Of a stretch of DNA of 64,000 nt, positions 46,005-55,624 are shown piece after piece (within the stretch, counting starts at the first letter, position 1; every line of letters starts with the position of its first letter). A model generated the notes under the pieces. It searched no databases. It was given only the letters and a program-made list of their open reading frames with translations, and was not told the DNA's origin. A program made the position numbers and the translations under genes. Source of the DNA: Gordonia sp. OPL2 (GTDB taxonomy: Bacteria; Actinomycetota; Actinomycetes; Mycobacteriales; Mycobacteriaceae); assembly GCF_003797825.1 (NCBI RefSeq), contig NZ_RKME01000006.1, positions 186,001-250,000 on the forward strand, read 5' to 3'.

Positions 46005-49000
46005 ATGTCATCGGCGTTGCCTACAATCGTCGGAGTGTCGACTACCCCCGCCCTGCACGGGCTCGCCGCGGTCACCTGCGCTGACAAGGCCATCGCGGAT
46101 CTGGTCGGCAGGCGCGGCCAGGACAGACTCGACATCACCGCACCGGACGCGGCGCGTCCCTTCGTCGTGGCCTGCCTGGCCGCGGCGGGCGGGACCCACT
46201 CAACCTCCGACGGCGCCGGGACCGCGCCCCTGCTCGTCGTCTCCGCCAACGGTCGTGAGGCCGACGATCTGACCGCCGAACTGTCCGAACTCCTCGACGA
46301 CCCGGCGGCGGTCGCGCAGTTCCCGTCGTGGGAGACGCTCCCGCACGAGCGACTCTCGCCGAGCGCCGACACGGTCGGCCAGCGTCTCGCCGTGCTGTAC
46401 CGGCTCGCCCATCCCGAGGTCGGGACACCGCTGCGTGTCGTCGTCACGACGGTGCGTTCGCTGGTCCAACCGATGGCGCCGGGCCTCGGTGCGGTCCGCA
46501 CCGTCGAGCTACGCGAAGGCATCGAGATCGACTTCGACGGCCTGCTGACCGATCTCGTCGAGATGGCCTACGAGCGCGTCGACATGGTCGGCCGGCGCGG
46601 CGAGTTCGCTGTGCGTGGCGGCATCCTCGACGTCTTCCCGACCACCGCCGACTACCCGGTGCGAGTGGAGTTCTGGGGCGACGAGATCTCCGAGATGCGT
46701 GCATTCTCGGTGGCCGACCAGCGCAGCCAGCAGGAGATCGAGGTCGCGACCGTCCGGGTGCACCCCGGCCGTGAACTGATGCTCACCCCCGCGGTGCGCG
46801 GACGCGCCGCCGACCTCGCCGCCGAACACTCCGGAGACGGTGTGCTCGCCGAAATGCTCTCCAAGCTGGCCGAGGGCATCCCCGTCGAGGGCATGGAGGC
46901 GCTGATCCCCATGCTCGTCGAGGGGCAGATGCAGCTGCTCACCGAGGTCATGCCGACCGGGACGGGTGTGCTGCTGCTCGACCCCGAGAAGGTTCGGACA
47001 CGAGCCGCCGACCTCGCCCAGACCGGTGCGGAGTTCCTCGAGGCATCGTGGACGGCCGCCGCCCTCGGTGCCGACGCGCCGGTCGACGGACGCAACGCGG
47101 ACGGCTCGGGTATCGACTTGCAGGCCAGCGCCTACCGTGCCCTCGACGACGTGGAGAAGACGACGCTCGCCGCCGGGCGGTCATGGTGGACCATGAGCCC
47201 GCTGTCCACGGGGAGCGGGGACGAACTCGAACTCGATCTGACGGCCGCTCCGGCCCCGCACGGCAACGAACACGACATCGCCACCACCTTCGCGACATTG
47301 CGCGCTCACGTGACGTCCGGCGGCACCGCGGCGATCGTCGTCGCCGGCAAGGGGACCGCCCAGCGGATCGGCGAACGTCTCGGCGAGGCGGAGGTGCCCG
47401 CCGAGATCGTCGATCCCGGCGCGCGTCCGGAGCCGGGCCAGGTGTCGGTGTTCCACGGCACGCTGCGGTCGGGCATCGTCTGCCCGGATGCCGGAGTCGT
47501 GATCGTCACCGAGACGGATCTGACCGGCAACCGGGTGGCCGGCGTCCGCGACGGTCGCAAGCTGCCGGCCAAACGTCGCAACCAGGTCGACCCCCTCGCC
47601 CTGACCGCAGGCGACCTCGTCGTGCACGACCAGCACGGCATCGGCAAGTTCGTCGAGATGATCGAACGGACGGTCTCGGGTGCGCGTCGCGAATACCTCG
47701 TGCTCGAATATGCCGCGGGCAAGCGCGGCCAGCCAGGCGACCGTCTGTACGTCCCGATGGACGCCCTCGATCAACTCTCGCGCTACGTCGGCGGTGAGCA
47801 GCCGTCGCTGTCGAAGCTGGGCGGATCGGATTGGCAGAACACCAAACGCAAGGCGCGCAAAGCCGTTCGAGAGATCGCCGGCGAGCTCGTTCAGCTCTAT
47901 GCCGCACGACATGCCGCGCCCGGATATGCGTTCAGTCCGGACACGCCGTGGCAGCGCGAGATGGAGGACGCCTTCGACTTCACCGAGACGATGGACCAGC
48001 TCACGGTCATCGCAGAGGTCAAGTCGGACATGGAACGTGCGGTGCCGATGGACCGCGTCATCGTCGGAGACGTCGGGTACGGCAAGACCGAGATCGCCGT
48101 CCGTGCTGCGTTCAAGGCCGTGCAGGACGGCAAGCAGGTCGCCGTGCTCGTCCCGACAACCATTCTGGCGCAACAACATCTGCAGACCTTCACCGAGCGG
48201 ATGACAGGATTCCCGGTCCGGGTGCGTGGGTTGTCGCGCTTCACCGACTCCAAGGAGTCCAAGGAGGTCATCGACGCGATGGCGACCGGCGAGGTCGACA
48301 TCGTCATCGGTACCCATCGACTGCTGCAGACCGGCGTCACATGGAAGGATCTCGGTCTTGTGATCGTCGACGAGGAACAGCGTTTCGGCGTCGAGCACAA
48401 GGAACACATCAAGTCGCTGCGTACGCATGTGGACGTCCTCACGATGTCCGCGACGCCGATCCCGCGGACCCTGGAGATGTCGATGGCCGGGATCCGCGAG
48501 ATGTCGACGATCCTGACACCTCCCGAGGAGCGCCACCCCGTGCTCACCTATGTGGGTGGCTACTCGTCGAAACAGGTCGCGGCCGCGATCCGTCGAGAGC
48601 TGCTGCGCGACGGCCAGGTGTTCTACGTCCACAACCGTGTCTCCACGATCGACAAGACAGCGCGCGACATCGCTCAGATGGTGCCGGAGGCGCGGGTCGT
48701 CGTGGCGCACGGACAGATGAACGAGGATCAGCTCGAACGCACTGTCGCCGGATTCTGGAACCGCGAGTTCGATGTCCTGGTGTGTACCACCATCATCGAG
48801 ACCGGCCTCGACATCTCCAACGCCAACACCCTCATCGTCGACCGCGCGGAAAATCTCGGACTCTCGCAACTGCATCAGCTGCGTGGACGAGTCGGCCGCA
48901 GTCGCGAGCGCGGCTACGCCTATCTGCTCTACAGTCCGGAACGTCCGTTGACCGAGACCGCCTACGACCGCCTTGCGACGATCGCCCAGAACAACGAACT

Positions 49001-49649
49001 GGGCGCCGGGATGGCCGTCGCGCTGAAGGACCTCGAGCTGCGCGGCGCGGGAAATGTGTTGGGCGGGGAGCAATCCGGACATGTCGCAGGCGTCGGATTC
49101 GACCTGTATGTGCGTCTGGTGGGGGAGGCGGTCGAGGCCTATCGCGCCGCCGCCGACGGCAAGCCGGTCACGAGTTCGGAACCGACGGAGGTGCGCATTG
49201 ACCTGCCCGTGGATGCCCACATCCCGGTCGAGTACGTCGATTCGGACCGCCTCCGCCTCGAGGCCTACCGCAAGCTGGCCTCCGCCGAGAACGACGCGGC
49301 CGTCGACGGTGTACTCGCCGAACTGGTCGACCGCTACGGCGAACCGCCGGAGGAGACCCGCAGGCTGGCGTCCATCGCTCGCCTCAGATTGCGGTGTCGC
49401 GAGCGTGGCGTGACCGAGATCGGTTTGGCGGGAACAGGTGTCAAGGTGTCGCCGATGACGCTGCTCGACAGCGAGCAGGTCCGGCTCAAGCGGCTGTATT
49501 CGTCAGCGAGCTACCGCGCGACGACGTCGGTCGTGACCCTTCCGATCCCGCGCACCGGCGGTGTCGGCTCACCGCGACTGCGCGACGAGGAGTTGGTGGA
49601 CTATCTGACGACGTTCCTGTCGCAGATCAAACCTGTCGAGGCCGGATGA
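46005..49649 (+). CDS. mfd: transcription-repair coupling factor
   Basis: 1214 residues, standard length. In order: UvrB-like N-terminal module; RNA-polymerase-interacting CarD-like domain ([17 protein letters not shown]); SF2 translocase with Walker [17 protein letters not shown] and DEEQ box; helicase C domain ([26 protein letters not shown]); and the C-terminal D7 domain. It displaces stalled RNA polymerase and recruits UvrA. The ATG at 46005 lies 3 bp after the GNAT stop; a GTG at 46035 is an alternative start. A run of 21-bp repeats begins 70 bp after the stop. Confidence 0.97.
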   Translation: MSSALPTIVGVSTTPALHGLAAVTCADKAIADLVGRRGQDRLDITAPDAARPFVVACLAAAGGTHSTSDGAGTAPLLVVSANGREADDLTAELSELLDDPAAVAQFPSWETLPHERLSPSADTVGQRLAVLYRLAHPEVGTPLRVVVTTVRSLVQPMAPGLGAVRTVELREGIEIDFDGLLTDLVEMAYERVDMVGRRGEFAVRGGILDVFPTTADYPVRVEFWGDEISEMRAFSVADQRSQQEIEVATVRVHPGRELMLTPAVRGRAADLAAEHSGDGVLAEMLSKLAEGIPVEGMEALIPMLVEGQMQLLTEVMPTGTGVLLLDPEKVRTRAADLAQTGAEFLEASWTAAALGADAPVDGRNADGSGIDLQASAYRALDDVEKTTLAAGRSWWTMSPLSTGSGDELELDLTAAPAPHGNEHDIATTFATLRAHVTSGGTAAIVVAGKGTAQRIGERLGEAEVPAEIVDPGARPEPGQVSVFHGTLRSGIVCPDAGVVIVTETDLTGNRVAGVRDGRKLPAKRRNQVDPLALTAGDLVVHDQHGIGKFVEMIERTVSGARREYLVLEYAAGKRGQPGDRLYVPMDALDQLSRYVGGEQPSLSKLGGSDWQNTKRKARKAVREIAGELVQLYAARHAAPGYAFSPDTPWQREMEDAFDFTETMDQLTVIAEVKSDMERAVPMDRVIVGDVGYGKTEIAVRAAFKAVQDGKQVAVLVPTTILAQQHLQTFTERMTGFPVRVRGLSRFTDSKESKEVIDAMATGEVDIVIGTHRLLQTGVTWKDLGLVIVDEEQRFGVEHKEHIKSLRTHVDVLTMSATPIPRTLEMSMAGIREMSTILTPPEERHPVLTYVGGYSSKQVAAAIRRELLRDGQVFYVHNRVSTIDKTARDIAQMVPEARVVVAHGQMNEDQLERTVAGFWNREFDVLVCTTIIETGLDISNANTLIVDRAENLGLSQLHQLRGRVGRSRERGYAYLLYSPERPLTETAYDRLATIAQNNELGAGMAVALKDLELRGAGNVLGGEQSGHVAGVGFDLYVRLVGEAVEAYRAAADGKPVTSSEPTEVRIDLPVDAHIPVEYVDSDRLRLEAYRKLASAENDAAVDGVLAELVDRYGEPPEETRRLASIARLRLRCRERGVTEIGLAGTGVKVSPMTLLDSEQVRLKRLYSSASYRATTSVVTLPIPRTGGVGSPRLRDEELVDYLTTFLSQIKPVEAG

Positions 49650-49719
49650 TCGGTCGCCGTCGGCGGACCGCGTTCTGACCTCCCCCGGCCACCTGGCCCC
49701 ACTCCACGACCTGACCCCA

Positions 49720-49845
49720 CTCCGCCGATCGTGCCCTGGAATTCGCCGATCGTGTCCAACTTTTCGCCGACCGTGCCCTGGAATTCGCCGACTGTACCCT
49801 CGAATTCGCCGACCGTGTCCAACTTTTCGCCGACCGTGCCCACGC
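49720..49845. repeat. 21-bp tandem repeat array, 6 units
   Basis: Six contiguous 21-bp units begin at 49720, 49741, 49762, 49783, 49804 and 49825. Each contains (T)TCGCCGA(C/T)(C/T)GT and a variable CCCTGGA or CCAACT end. It is non-coding, between mfd and the convergent DUF559 gene. On the opposite strand it would encode the heptad TVGEFQG/TVGEKLD, the same heptad found in the MazG tail. Confidence 0.9.
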
Positions 49846-49880
49846 CGGCCGACGACCCCACGAGTCGCCGGCCGGGCCGG

Positions 49881-50771
49881 TCAGAAGTATGCGCCTCTCG
49901 ACCGTAATGCGTTCTCGATGGCGATGATGACGAGCCACGGCGCCGTCCGAAGCTGCTCGGCGTTGATGCGGATGACGATCCAGCCATCTCTGCGTAGTTG
50001 TTCGTCGCGCGCTGCGTCGTGGGCTCGCTGCTCAGGACTCGAGTGGAAGTCTTCTCCGTCGTACTCGATCGCGATCTTCGGCTCTCGATAGCCGAGGTCG
50101 ATGCGGGCGTAGACGTGACCTGACTCGTTCTCGACCTCGATCTGCAGGTCAGGCGTGGGGAGGTCGGCACGGAGCATCATGAGCCGGAACCAACTCTCAG
50201 GTGGTGACTCGGCGCGCGCATCGATCAAGGGTATGAGGAACCGTAGCTGTCGGATTCCTCGATGTCCGTCGCGATCGTCGGCGTACTCCTGAAGGTCGGT
50301 GGCCGAGAATCGGGTCGCTCGTGCCAGGTCGTCGAGATGTCCCAGCGCACGCCATTCCGGACCGCGTCGTCCCAGGTCGTAGGCAGTTCGGATAGGAGTC
50401 GTGACCGCAATCCCGCCGATGGTCATGATGTCCGTCTCCGTCAGCTCGGTCCGGTGTACCCGGCTACCTCGCCCGGGTTTACCGGAGCCCGAGGGGTGCC
50501 GGAACAGCTCGACCTCGAAGTCGGCGTCATACCACTTGCCCTCGTGCTTGATGAGGGCCGCCATTCCGCCGACGACGGGTCGCCCATCTGCGCTCATGGC
50601 GATTGCATCGATGCGCTCTGTCGGTGGAAGGATCGCGGTCCGGTCGACGTAGAGTCCGCCGCGCAGATGGCTGAAGGCGCCGGTGAACTCCTCGGCGGTC
50701 ATGCCACTGCGCTCGACGGCCTGTTGCCGTCGGACGAGTCGTTTACCGATGATCTCCGAATTGCGTGTCAT
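49881..50771 (-). CDS. DUF559 domain protein (second copy in window)
   Basis: 296 residues. The N-terminal half resembles the helical/winged region of AbiEi-like proteins (FSHLRGGLYVDRTAILPPTERIDAIAM ... TTPIRTAYDLGRRG). The C-terminal DUF559/Vsr-like nuclease domain shows YREPKIAIEYDGEDFHSSPEQRAHDAARDEQLRRDGWIVIRIN, with Asp-Glu and Asp-Gln-Leu-Arg features of PD-(D/E)XK folds. Function is unestablished. It is only distantly like the protein at 5985-6944. The start is the ATG at 50771. Repeat arrays lie just past its stop and beyond its start. Confidence 0.82.
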   Translation of the reverse strand: MTRNSEIIGKRLVRRQQAVERSGMTAEEFTGAFSHLRGGLYVDRTAILPPTERIDAIAMSADGRPVVGGMAALIKHEGKWYDADFEVELFRHPSGSGKPGRGSRVHRTELTETDIMTIGGIAVTTPIRTAYDLGRRGPEWRALGHLDDLARATRFSATDLQEYADDRDGHRGIRQLRFLIPLIDARAESPPESWFRLMMLRADLPTPDLQIEVENESGHVYARIDLGYREPKIAIEYDGEDFHSSPEQRAHDAARDEQLRRDGWIVIRINAEQLRTAPWLVIIAIENALRSRGAYF

Positions 50772-50845
50772 GCCTGTTTAGACGCAGAGCGGGCCGGATC
50801 GGTTTCGCCGACCTTCGTCCGTGCGGAGGTCTGTGGATGACGGGC

Positions 50846-50908
50846 ACGGTCAGCGAATATCTGGACACGGTCGGCGCGTTTGCGGACACGATCGGCGGAG
50901 AGCCGGGA
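50846..50908. repeat. 21-bp tandem repeat array, 3 units
   Basis: Units at 50846, 50867 and 50888, each beginning ACGGTC or ACGATC, followed by (A/G)GCG and ending GGAC/GGGA. They lie in the divergent promoter gap between the DUF559 gene and mazG, in the same orientation as the array inside mazG. Confidence 0.8.
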
Positions 50909-50956
50909 CGCTGCGCTAGGTTCGTGACACGTCGTCCGAAGGGAGATGGATCGCCG

Positions 50957-51988
50957 ATGACCGTGATCCTGCTCGATCCGTTGCGACCGGACACGATCCC
51001 GGCGCGAGCACTGCCGCTGCTGAACGGACCGCTCGTGGTCACCGAGGATGTCCACCCGTCGACATTGTGGGATCTCGGGCTCACCGGGGCCACTTGGGCC
51101 GAGCACGACGATTCCGACGCAACGTTGCTCACCGGCGATCGGCGGCATCCCTTCACGCGCGCCCGCATCGACCGTGGCGACGACGTCATCACCGCGCGCC
51201 CCGTCGCGGGTGATGCGTTGCTGGAGGCGGTCGCGCTGATGGACACACTGCGACGACGAGGTCCGTGGGAGAGCACTCAGACCCATCCATCCCTGCGGCG
51301 ATATCTCCTCGAGGAGTGTTACGAACTGCTCGATGCGATCGACGACGGCGATCGTGAGTTGCTGCGTGAAGAGCTCGGAGACCTGTTGCTACAGGTGTTG
51401 TTCCACGCACGCATCGCGGCCGACGACCCGGACCGACCCTTTGACATCGACGACGTCGCACGCAGTTTCACCGAGAAGGTTCGTGGACGGACGCCGGGGG
51501 TCCTCTCAGGTGCGCATGCCGATCTTCAGACCCAGATCAACGAATGGGAAGAACGCAAAGCCGCAGAGAAGGCGCGCGGATCGGTGCTCGACGGCGTCGC
51601 CACGACCGCGCCGGCCCTCGCCCTGACGCAGAAGGTGTTGGAACGGCTCGAGGCAGCAGGCTATCCGATGGAGCGGATTGATCCGGCGATCACCAGTGTG
51701 ACTGTCCAGGTCGGCGGCGACAGCGTCGAAGAGGTTACGCGACAGCGCGTTCGGGATCTCATGGATCACGTGCGAGAGGTCGAGTCGCGGGCCCGCGCGG
51801 AAGGGGCCACACCGAGGGTTCGCGAGGACTGGTTGGCGATCCTCGATCCGGTCGGCGAATTCCAGGGCCCGGTCGGCGAAGAACCGGACCCGATCGGCGA
51901 AGAACTGGACCCGATCGGCGAAGATCTGGGCACGGTCGGCGAAGAACTGGACCCAGTCGGCGTGGAGTCGGACGCCGCCGACGAGTGA
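50957..51988 (+). CDS. mazG: nucleoside triphosphate pyrophosphohydrolase MazG with repeat-encoded tail
   Basis: 343 residues from the ATG at 50957, with GGGAG 11 bp upstream. The MazG core has the metal-binding pattern LLEECYELLDAIDDGDRELLREELGDLLLQVLFH (about 117-150). It cleaves NTPs and dNTPs, including oxidised ones, to NMP and pyrophosphate. The N-terminal 90 residues are the actinobacterial extension. The final 46 residues (DPVGEFQGPVGEEPDPIGEE...) are an acidic heptad repeat encoded by the 21-bp array and are not part of the fold. It sits between mfd and the LpqU-like gene, as in mycobacteria. Confidence 0.93.
   Translation: MTVILLDPLRPDTIPARALPLLNGPLVVTEDVHPSTLWDLGLTGATWAEHDDSDATLLTGDRRHPFTRARIDRGDDVITARPVAGDALLEAVALMDTLRRRGPWESTQTHPSLRRYLLEECYELLDAIDDGDRELLREELGDLLLQVLFHARIAADDPDRPFDIDDVARSFTEKVRGRTPGVLSGAHADLQTQINEWEERKAAEKARGSVLDGVATTAPALALTQKVLERLEAAGYPMERIDPAITSVTVQVGGDSVEEVTRQRVRDLMDHVREVESRARAEGATPRVREDWLAILDPVGEFQGPVGEEPDPIGEELDPIGEDLGTVGEELDPVGVESDAADE
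51848..51973. repeat. 21-bp tandem repeat array inside mazG, 6 units
   Basis: Units at 51848, 51869, 51890, 51911, 51932 and 51953, each with (C/A)C(G/A)(G/A)TCGGCGA(A/T) and ending CTGGAC or similar. The reading frame turns them into the heptad (P/T)(V/I)GE-x-x-(G/D), ending just before the stop. Confidence 0.9.
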
Positions 51989-52012
51989 CGGCGGGCCACC
52001 GACAGCGCGGGG

Positions 52013-52039
52013 GAGCGGGTGAGGGCGCGCGGCCCGCTC
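52013..52039. terminator. possible terminator between mazG and efeB
   Basis: GAGCGGG (52013-52019) and CCCGCTC (52033-52039) form a 7-bp stem around a GC-rich loop in the 49-bp gap of two convergent genes. Weak: it reaches into the efeB stop. Confidence 0.35.
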
Positions 52040-53345
52040 ATCCCTCGAACAGCTGCTGTCCCCACCATTCGCCCGCCCGTACGCCGGGCGGAATCGCGAA
52101 CACCGACGACCCGTTCGGGATCAGGTATTCGGTCATCGCGTCCTGACGCGAGAGCACCTGCTGCATCGGGACGAACTGCTTGCCGGTGTCTCGGTTGAAC
52201 GCGATGAAGAACAGGCCGGCGTCGAGGTGTCCGAATCCGTCGGAGCCGTCGGTGAAGTTATAGCCGCGCCGCAGAATCCTGATCCCCCCAAGATTGTCCG
52301 GATGGGCAAGGCGCACATGGGCATTGCGCGGGATCATCGGTGCGCCGTACGACGTGACGTTGAAATCCGGGGTGTCGAACTCGCCTTCTTGTCCCAGTGG
52401 CGCGCCAGAACCCTTGAGCCGTCCGACGATCTGTTCCTGCTCGAGCAGATTCGCTCGATCCCACGGTTCGATGTCCATCCGGATCCGCCGCGCGACGAGG
52501 TATGTGCCACCGGTCATCCATTGGGCCGCCGGAGGGTTGTCGCCCGCACCGACCCACACCCATCGGTCCAAGAGGTCGGTCTGCTCCGCACGCAGATTCG
52601 CGGTCCCGTCCTTGAAGCCGAACATGTTCCGCGGCGTCTCCTGCGACTGCGTGGTCGACGACGTGCGGCCGAAGCCGAGTTGGGACCAGCGCACCGCGAC
52701 GACTCCCAAACCCATCCGGGCCAGATTGCGGATGGCGTGCACGGCCACCTGCGGGTCGTCGGCGCAGGCTTGGATGCATATGTCGCCGAACGACTTCGAC
52801 GGTTCGATCCGCTCGGCCGCGAACGCGGGCAGGTCGACCAACGCGGCGGGCTTGGCGCCGGCGATCCCGAACCGGTCGCGTCGCGCCGGATCGGATGCGC
52901 TGGGGCCGAACAACCCTGGCCCGAATCCGATGGTGAGTGTGAGGTTGGCCGCGCTCAGGCCGAGTGCCTCGCCCGTGTCGGCGGGCGGTGTGTAGTCGCC
53001 GTGGTCGACCGCGCCGCCGGGCACCGTCTCCTCGCCGCGCGTCATGCGTTCGGCCGCATCGGTCCAGGCCTTGAGCATCGCGACGAGATCGGTCCGCGAG
53101 TCGGTGACGACGTCGAAACTCGCGAAGTGGAGTCGGTCCTGGGCGGCGGTGATGATGCCGGCCTGTCGGTCGCCGCGGAACGGCACGATCTTGCTGCCCG
53201 CGGTGTCCTCGGCCGCCGTCGCCCGACCGATGGCGACCCCGCCTGCCGCCGCGACCACCCCGACCCCGGCCCCTCCCAGCAGGGCGCGGCGCGAGAAGCG
53301 CTGTCGTCCTGAGGGTTCTGTCGGCGTCGGGGTGGGATCGGACAT
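52038..53345 (-). CDS. efeB: EfeB, Tat-secreted dye-decolorising heme peroxidase
   Basis: 435 residues. The Tat signal SRRALLGGAGVGVVAAAGG is at 18-36. The DyP peroxidase motif GxxDG is present as GFKDG (NMFGFKDGTANL), and the proximal heme His is likely in NAHVRLAHP. EfeB works with EfeO and EfeU in iron acquisition, oxidising ferrous iron or freeing iron from heme. It is the last gene of efeUOB; its start overlaps the efeO stop by 1 bp (TGATG). Confidence 0.94.
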   Translation of the reverse strand: MSDPTPTPTEPSGRQRFSRRALLGGAGVGVVAAAGGVAIGRATAAEDTAGSKIVPFRGDRQAGIITAAQDRLHFASFDVVTDSRTDLVAMLKAWTDAAERMTRGEETVPGGAVDHGDYTPPADTGEALGLSAANLTLTIGFGPGLFGPSASDPARRDRFGIAGAKPAALVDLPAFAAERIEPSKSFGDICIQACADDPQVAVHAIRNLARMGLGVVAVRWSQLGFGRTSSTTQSQETPRNMFGFKDGTANLRAEQTDLLDRWVWVGAGDNPPAAQWMTGGTYLVARRIRMDIEPWDRANLLEQEQIVGRLKGSGAPLGQEGEFDTPDFNVTSYGAPMIPRNAHVRLAHPDNLGGIRILRRGYNFTDGSDGFGHLDAGLFFIAFNRDTGKQFVPMQQVLSRQDAMTEYLIPNGSSVFAIPPGVRAGEWWGQQLFEG

Positions 53346-54553
53346 CAGCCCAGGACCAGCCCCGGAACCTGCGACAGGGTCGCCGACAACGCGTCGATCT
53401 TGTTGGACAGATCCTTGCGCTGTTCCTCCGTCACCTGCGTGTAGCTGACGTAACCGTCGCCCTCGCGGAACTGATCGATGGCATTGCGGACGTCCGCGAA
53501 CTGCGCGGTGATCTTGTCCATCAACTGCGGGTCCTTGGCGGAGATGATCGGCTGCATCGTCGCGATCGCCGTCTCCGAACCGTCGACATTCGCGGCGAAG
53601 TCCCAGAGGTCGGTGTGCGAGTAGCGGTCCTCTTCACCGCCGACCTTGGTCGCGGCGACCTCGTCGATCAGTGCCTGCGGTCCCTGGACGAATGAGCGGG
53701 TCTCGAAGGTGAAGTCCGGCTTGTTGACCTCGGTCTTGAGGGTGGTGACATCGGCCAGCAGTTGGTCGGCGGCTCGATCGATGTTCGGCTTGGTGTCGGT
53801 GGCCTTGGCGTTCGCCGCGTCGGCGGGCGATATCTGGCCCGGACCATCGCCGATCTCCTGAGGCTGCGGCGGCCAGAGGTAGCGCTCGATGCGGTGGAAT
53901 CCGGTGAACGGCTGCTTGCCGTCTTCGGTGTCGTCCCACCGCATGTCGATGGCCGGGTCGAGATCCGGGAACGACTCGGCGACCGGTTCGATGCGCTCAT
54001 ACGGGGTACGGGCGAGTCCGAACTGTGCGCGGGCGGCGTCGAGATCGCCGCTCTTGACGGCGTCGACGAAACTCTTCGTCTGCGTCTCGAGGGTGTTCAG
54101 CTGGTTGCGGACATAGGTCAGGTACTGCTCCTTGGCGTTGTTGACGTCCTCCGGTGCCTGCGACTTCTCCTTCTTGTCACCGGTGACCGAGATCTCCTCG
54201 CGCACACCCGTCCCGACCATGCCGGGCTTGCACGCAACGGTGTAGGTGCCTGGGTCGGTGACCTCGACGGTCAGGTTGCCCGACAAGCCGGGCCCGATGT
54301 TCTCCACCTCGCCGAGGACGCGATTGTTGTTGCCGTATACGTAGAACTCGGTGACCTTGGAGCCGTTGTTGGTCACCTTGAAGTTCACGTCGCCGGTCTG
54401 GGCCTCGTTGGTCGCGAGTTCACAGGCGTCATTGGTGGAGGTGACCGCGATCGCGCCGTTCGCGCTCTCCTTCGATGTACACCCGGCCAACAACATCGGG
54501 GCGGCGACCGCCATCGACAGCAACGCGACCGCCGTGGTGCTACTCGGTTTCAC
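53345..54553 (-). CDS. efeO: EfeO, iron-binding lipoprotein (cupredoxin + M75 domain)
   Basis: 402 residues. The signal ends in lipobox LLAGC. An N-terminal cupredoxin-like domain (DVNFKVTNNGSKVTEFYVYG ... GTYTVACKPGM) precedes the M75 imelysin-like domain with the HxxE metal motif GFHRIERYLWP. It supplies iron to the EfeU permease at the cell surface. It overlaps the efeU stop by 4 bp and the efeB start by 1 bp. Confidence 0.94.
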   Translation of the reverse strand: MKPSSTTAVALLSMAVAAPMLLAGCTSKESANGAIAVTSTNDACELATNEAQTGDVNFKVTNNGSKVTEFYVYGNNNRVLGEVENIGPGLSGNLTVEVTDPGTYTVACKPGMVGTGVREEISVTGDKKEKSQAPEDVNNAKEQYLTYVRNQLNTLETQTKSFVDAVKSGDLDAARAQFGLARTPYERIEPVAESFPDLDPAIDMRWDDTEDGKQPFTGFHRIERYLWPPQPQEIGDGPGQISPADAANAKATDTKPNIDRAADQLLADVTTLKTEVNKPDFTFETRSFVQGPQALIDEVAATKVGGEEDRYSHTDLWDFAANVDGSETAIATMQPIISAKDPQLMDKITAQFADVRNAIDQFREGDGYVSYTQVTEEQRKDLSNKIDALSATLSQVPGLVLG

Positions 54554-55479
54554 CCTGGATTCCTTTCAGATGCCGGCGTCGTGGGTGCCGGGGTCTCGGT
54601 GGCCGGAGATTTCGACGGCGTTGCCGTCGTCCGCTTCGGCCGGTTCGCACGGAGGAAGAATGTCAGGACGATCGCCACGTACAGGCACCACGCGACGACC
54701 TGCAGCACGGTCGGATCCGGTCGGAAGTTGAAGATTCCCGCCAGAACCGTGCCGTACCACGACGATTGGTCGTAGTGCTCGCTGATGTCGAACGCCAGGG
54801 TGTTGCTGCCGGGGAGCCAGCCCACGGTCTGCAGCGCGCGGACCCCGTAGGCGAGGATTCCGGCGGCGACGAAGATCAGGAAGATCCCCGTGTAGAGGAA
54901 GAATGTGTGGAAGTTGAGCCGTACCGCCCCGCGGTAGAGGAGCACGCTGATGACGACGGCCACGACGATGCCCAGGAGCAGTCCGAGCAGGGGCCAGAGG
55001 CCGCCGGACACGCTCTCCGCGTAACCGACCATCAGCAGTGCGGTCTCGAAGCCCTCCCGCCCGACGGCCAGGAACGCCAGACCCAGAACGGAAAGACCGC
55101 CCGTGATGAGGGCATTCGACATCTCGTCCTTCAGATCGGCCGAGATGTGTGCCGACGCCTTGCTCATCCACAACACCATGAAGGTGACGATGGCGACCGC
55201 CACCAGAGACGCCAGTCCGGCGATGAGCTCGGCAGTGAGGGTGGAGACCGTCGAGGTGCCGAGGTGGATGATCAGGAACACGACGACCACCATCGCGACC
55301 GCCGCCGCGACACCCGCCCAGATCCATTTGAGGGCGTCGCGACGGTCTGATTTCACGACATAGGCGATCAGGATCATCACCACGATGCCCGTTTCGAGGC
55401 CTTCGCGAAGTCCGATGAGTCCGCTGCCGAACATCTGCGCGAAAATCGAGGGCGCGCCACCCGCAGCGAGAGAACTCAT
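54550..55479 (-). CDS. efeU: EfeU, Ftr1-type iron permease
   Basis: 309 residues from the ATG at 55479, about seven membrane helices. Two RExxE iron-transfer motifs are present: REGLE (helix 1) and REGFE (helix 4). A Pro/Thr-rich cytoplasmic tail ends the protein. It imports iron released or oxidised by EfeO/EfeB. An IdeR-like box lies 38 bp upstream of the start, implying repression by iron. The longer open frame to 55872 is not coding. Confidence 0.94.
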   Translation of the reverse strand: MSSLAAGGAPSIFAQMFGSGLIGLREGLETGIVVMILIAYVVKSDRRDALKWIWAGVAAAVAMVVVVFLIIHLGTSTVSTLTAELIAGLASLVAVAIVTFMVLWMSKASAHISADLKDEMSNALITGGLSVLGLAFLAVGREGFETALLMVGYAESVSGGLWPLLGLLLGIVVAVVISVLLYRGAVRLNFHTFFLYTGIFLIFVAAGILAYGVRALQTVGWLPGSNTLAFDISEHYDQSSWYGTVLAGIFNFRPDPTVLQVVAWCLYVAIVLTFFLRANRPKRTTATPSKSPATETPAPTTPASERNPG

Positions 55480-55516
55480 CACGAACTTTCTGCGACCGCA
55501 CCGCGAACGGCCCGGG

Positions 55517-55535
55517 TTTGGTGAGGCTAACCAGG
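55517..55535. promoter_or_regulatory. IdeR/DtxR iron box upstream of efeUOB
   Basis: TTTGGTGAGGCTAACCAGG matches 14 of 19 positions of the IdeR consensus TTAGGTTAGGCTAACCTAA by my count, including the central AGGCTAACC. It lies 38 bp before the efeU ATG, where iron-bound IdeR would block transcription. Confidence 0.7.
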
Positions 55536-55624
55536 TGACAGTAGCCCCGGCGGCCGGGAACCGAAAGGGCTGTCGCAAAGTTGTCATGAAGAACGGGACG
55601 AAAGACCCAGAGGGAGAGTCGACG

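Noticed and set aside
49720..51973. CRISPR array.
   Set aside because: The 21-bp units are contiguous and degenerate, with no unique spacers and no cas genes nearby.
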